From Bdellovibrionales bacterium (lineage in GTDB: Bacteria; Bdellovibrionota; Bdellovibrionia; Bdellovibrionales; JAMPXM01): a DNA stretch of 7,088 nucleotides. Shown here one piece after another: positions 5,565 through 7,088 of the stretch (positions are counted from its first letter, which is position 1; each line of letters opens with the position of its first letter). Where the stretch lies: the NCBI GenBank assembly GCA_005793615.1, contig SXRI01000421.1, positions 1 through 7,088 of the forward strand. Reading direction: 5' to 3'. The notes below the pieces were generated by a model, which did not search any database, was not told the origin of the DNA, and worked only from the letters and a program-made list of their open reading frames with translations. A program made the translations under genes and the position numbers.

Positions 5565-5582
5565 AAAAAACCCTGTTTAGGG
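5565..5582 (-). terminator. Second short terminator-like hairpin
   Basis: On the minus strand CCCTAAACAGGG is followed directly by TTTTTT. The stem is only four base pairs (CCCT/AGGG) with a four-base loop, so it would be weak alone. It could back up the stronger hairpin about 50 bp upstream on the same strand and insulate the motor unit from the PBP gene. Confidence 0.4.
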
Positions 5583-5615
5583 AGCCCGGCACGAGGAAGT
5601 TGAAAAAAACTGTCG

Positions 5616-5659
5616 AGAAAAATGACGTACGCCGCTCCAGCAAAGGGCTTGGAGCGTAC
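5616..5659 (-). terminator. Probable intrinsic terminator after the PBP gene
   Basis: On the minus strand GTACGCTCCA and TGGAGCGGCGTAC pair into a 10-bp stem with a three-base bulge around a 10-base loop (arms 5650-5659 and 5627-5639). GTCATTTTTC follows, giving a five-T tract shortly after the stem. It lies 47 bp beyond the PBP stop codon. On the plus strand no U-tract follows the stem, so the orientation fits the PBP transcript. Confidence 0.6.
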
Positions 5660-5669
5660 TTAAAAAGTC

Positions 5670-5690
5670 GAAAAAAATGTCAATTTTTTC
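5670..5690. repeat. A/T-rich inverted repeat just past the PBP stop
   Basis: On the plus strand GAAAAAAATG and CAATTTTTTC face each other, giving an eight- to nine-bp A/T stem (one base bulged) over a four-base loop. It sits 15 bp after the PBP stop codon, and on the minus strand it is followed by GACTTTTT. It may form the first part of the terminator region or protect the mRNA 3' end. It is weak because the stem has almost no G or C. Confidence 0.3.
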
Positions 5691-5705
5691 TACAGAGCCG
5701 GTATC

Positions 5706-6971
5706 TTAGCGCGCGTCCGCTATAGACTCGTTCGCCTTGGCGTCTTTAAGATACTTTTGGAAGAAGAGCTTCGCCAGCATGGAGGATTTTACTTTCCACT
5801 TCTTTTCATTCACGGTTAGCGCCGCAACGGCAATACGCTGATCACGATACCTGGCATAGCCAACAAACCAATCGCATTTGCCGTGTGGGTCTGCACCCAT
5901 CAACGATCCCGTTTTGCCGCCAAACTCCACGTCGTCATAGGAACGGCGGCGTACGATTTGACGAAACGACCGTCTAGATGTTCCCGAACGCACGGTCTGC
6001 TGGAAAAGCTCTCTCAAGTCCTCGGCCGACTGAGGCTCGACAACTACCGATGCCTGTTGAGGCTCACCACGATACATGGTTTCACCACGTTCGTTATGTA
6101 AACTATCAACTAAGTACGGCTCCATCATCACACCGTCATTGGCAACGGCCGCCGCGATCAAGGCACCGTGCAGAGGGCTCATGGTATTTTCCCGAGTATA
6201 TCCCGATGCGGCTTCGACCACGCTCCACGGATCTTCGCTGCTGATTTTGGCGTATCCAGTTTGAACCGGCACATCAGCGCGAATCGGGTGATTGAACAGA
6301 AAACGTTCAGCGTACATTTCGAGGTTACGGGGCCCAACATAAAACAGGCCAAGTTTACCAAAAAAGACGTTCACTGAACGCGCGAAGGCCTCTCGCATGG
6401 TCATGTGCCGGGTCCAACGGGTCTCTTTTGTGCTTTCAACGTTCTTTTTGTAAAGAGTATGGAGTGCGCCATTAAATGGCACCACCGTGTTAGGCGAGGC
6501 CTTGTTCAAGTCAATCGCCGCGCTCGCGGTAACCACCTTAAAAATCGAAGCCGACGGGAACGTAGCCCGTAAAGTGAGGTTCTCGGCCCCAAGTCGACTC
6601 GAATAACTCACCATTGAAAGAATTCGGCCAGTTCTCGCATCCATGGCCACAAATGCACCGTAGTCGGGCTTGTACTGCCCCATTAACTTTTGCATTTCGG
6701 CCTGAGCGGCTTCATTCAAGGTGTATTGTACACTCGCCTGCTTCGTCGCCCCCTCCACCTCAAGTGCGAATTTTTCGGGGAAGCTGTTGTTACGAATGGC
6801 CGTACCTAGTTGATTTGCCAAAAACTCTTTGTCTATTGCCTGTTTGGGGTGAAGGCCGGAAATCGGTACCACAAGACCGTTACCGGTCCCCGAATAAAGT
6901 AAGGTGCCGATTAACAAAAATCCGCCAACCGCGACGCCAGCTCCCCAGGCTTTTTTAACTCTTTGCTGCAT
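5706..6971 (-). CDS. Penicillin-binding protein, stand-alone transpeptidase domain
   Basis: A 421-residue membrane-anchored serine transpeptidase acting on peptidoglycan stem peptides in the periplasm. A signal anchor lies at about 9-26 after a basic MQQRVKK. Residues about 100-124 (YGAFVAMDARTGRILSMVSY) open the transpeptidase fold. All three active-site motifs are present: SIFK (Ser142-Lys145), SVN (199-201) and KTG (353-355). The spacing of 57 and 211 residues from the serine is normal. There is no glycosyltransferase domain and no full PBP-dimer domain; only about 70 residues separate the anchor from the catalytic domain, so it is shorter than FtsI or PBP2. It could cross-link peptidoglycan or act as a DD-peptidase. 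A beta-lactamase is less likely because of the lead-in typical of PBPs. It starts at ATG 6971 with only a weak AAAAGA upstream. Terminator-like hairpins follow, so it is probably transcribed separately from the motor unit. Confidence 0.92.
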   Translation of the reverse strand: MQQRVKKAWGAGVAVGGFLLIGTLLYSGTGNGLVVPISGLHPKQAIDKEFLANQLGTAIRNNSFPEKFALEVEGATKQASVQYTLNEAAQAEMQKLMGQYKPDYGAFVAMDARTGRILSMVSYSSRLGAENLTLRATFPSASIFKVVTASAAIDLNKASPNTVVPFNGALHTLYKKNVESTKETRWTRHMTMREAFARSVNVFFGKLGLFYVGPRNLEMYAERFLFNHPIRADVPVQTGYAKISSEDPWSVVEAASGYTRENTMSPLHGALIAAAVANDGVMMEPYLVDSLHNERGETMYRGEPQQASVVVEPQSAEDLRELFQQTVRSGTSRRSFRQIVRRRSYDDVEFGGKTGSLMGADPHGKCDWFVGYARYRDQRIAVAALTVNEKKWKVKSSMLAKLFFQKYLKDAKANESIADAR

Positions 6972-7023
6972 ATCTTTTTAGTCTGAAGGGACGGCGTGGA
7001 GGCGTCAAGGCCTGACAGTTCAA

Positions 7024-7044
7024 AGGACCAGATGCATCAGTCCT
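7024..7044. repeat. Inverted repeat AGGAC/GTCCT with internal GATGCATC
   Basis: AGGAC (7024-7028) and GTCCT (7040-7044) flank an 11-base loop that itself contains the 8-bp palindrome GATGCATC (7031-7038). It could be an operator for the PBP gene or part of a terminator for whatever lies to the right. No T-tract follows on either strand, which argues against a terminator. Confidence 0.3.
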
Positions 7045-7067
7045 GCCCAATTTGAGACACTCGCGTG

Positions 7068-7079
7068 TTTACCGGTAAA
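7068..7079. promoter_or_regulatory. 12-bp perfect palindrome TTTACCGGTAAA
   Basis: TTTACCGGTAAA is a perfect palindrome at the right edge of the window, about 97 bp before the PBP start. Its length and A/T-flanked GC centre suit a dimeric regulator site. It may belong to a divergent or upstream gene beyond the window. Confidence 0.35.
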
Positions 7080-7088
7080 TAAATGTTA

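Larger units (their letters stand above)
6972..7088. other. Upstream region of the PBP gene, no gene seen
   Basis: These 117 bases precede the PBP start. On the minus strand TTGACG occurs (7003-7008), but no reasonable -10 lies 16-18 bases downstream, so no promoter can be named with confidence. The stretch holds an imperfect hairpin and a 12-bp palindrome described separately. No reading frame of note crosses it, and the next gene lies outside the window. Confidence 0.5.

Noticed and set aside
5678..5683. TTGACA on the minus strand as a -35 box
   Set aside because: No -10-like hexamer lies 15-19 bases downstream, and the sequence sits in an A/T hairpin right after the PBP stop.
5706..6971. 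Class D or A beta-lactamase instead of a PBP
   Set aside because: The lead-in GAFVAMDARTGRIL, the membrane anchor and the motif spacing are typical of PBP transpeptidases; no Omega-loop or class D lactamase signature is seen.
1..7088. Mobile element, CRISPR array, tRNA or defence system
   Set aside because: No terminal repeats, transposase, spaced repeats or cloverleaf were found, and every long gene belongs to a housekeeping or motor family.

Overview
The window reads as chromosomal DNA of a predatory or gliding deltaproteobacterium-like organism, most plausibly Bdellovibrionota, with Myxococcota as the alternative. The assignment is an inference. It rests on a TolQ/TolR-type motor set in the Agl/Glt style, an FHA-TonB (AgmX/PglI C-terminal) protein, a GYF-PilZ protein and roughly balanced base composition. 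Nothing suggests a mobile element, CRISPR array, tRNA or rRNA.

Layout from left to right. Bases 3-359 (+) are the 3' end of a secreted-type or DcrB/PsbP-like protein whose start lies outside the window. All other genes are on the minus strand and are transcribed right to left. A short single-function penicillin-binding protein (5706-6971) comes first and is followed by a 240-bp intergenic region. That region holds two terminator-like hairpins, then a promoter region and an inverted repeat that covers a ribosome binding site. A tightly packed six-gene unit follows: GYF-GYF-PilZ protein (4554-5465), TolQ/ExbB-type channel protein (3788-4492), two different ExbD/TolR proteins (3200-3745 and 2679-3197), an FHA-TM-TonB-like protein (1169-2662) and the tRNA pseudouridine synthase TruC (352-1152). 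Gaps inside it are 61, 42, 2, 16 and 16 bp. truC runs tail to tail into the left-hand partial gene and overlaps it by 8 bp.

How the genes may work together. The TolQ-type protein and the two TolR-type proteins would form a proton-driven inner-membrane stator like AglR-AglQ-AglS of Myxococcus. The FHA-TM-TonB protein would carry force or conformational change across the periplasm, as GltG/GltJ are thought to do. The GYF-PilZ protein would be the cytoplasmic input, possibly sensing c-di-GMP. A sigma-28-like (flagellar/motility class) promoter sits directly in front of this unit. The motor role is inferred from family and gene order. TruC is probably only a co-transcribed passenger.

The points most worth a second look are: the reassortment of GYF, FHA and PilZ sensor domains around the motor; loss of the usual TM3 glutamate in the TolQ-like subunit; the degenerate FHA domain; and the overlapping promoter and SD-hairpin arrangement at 5466-5551.
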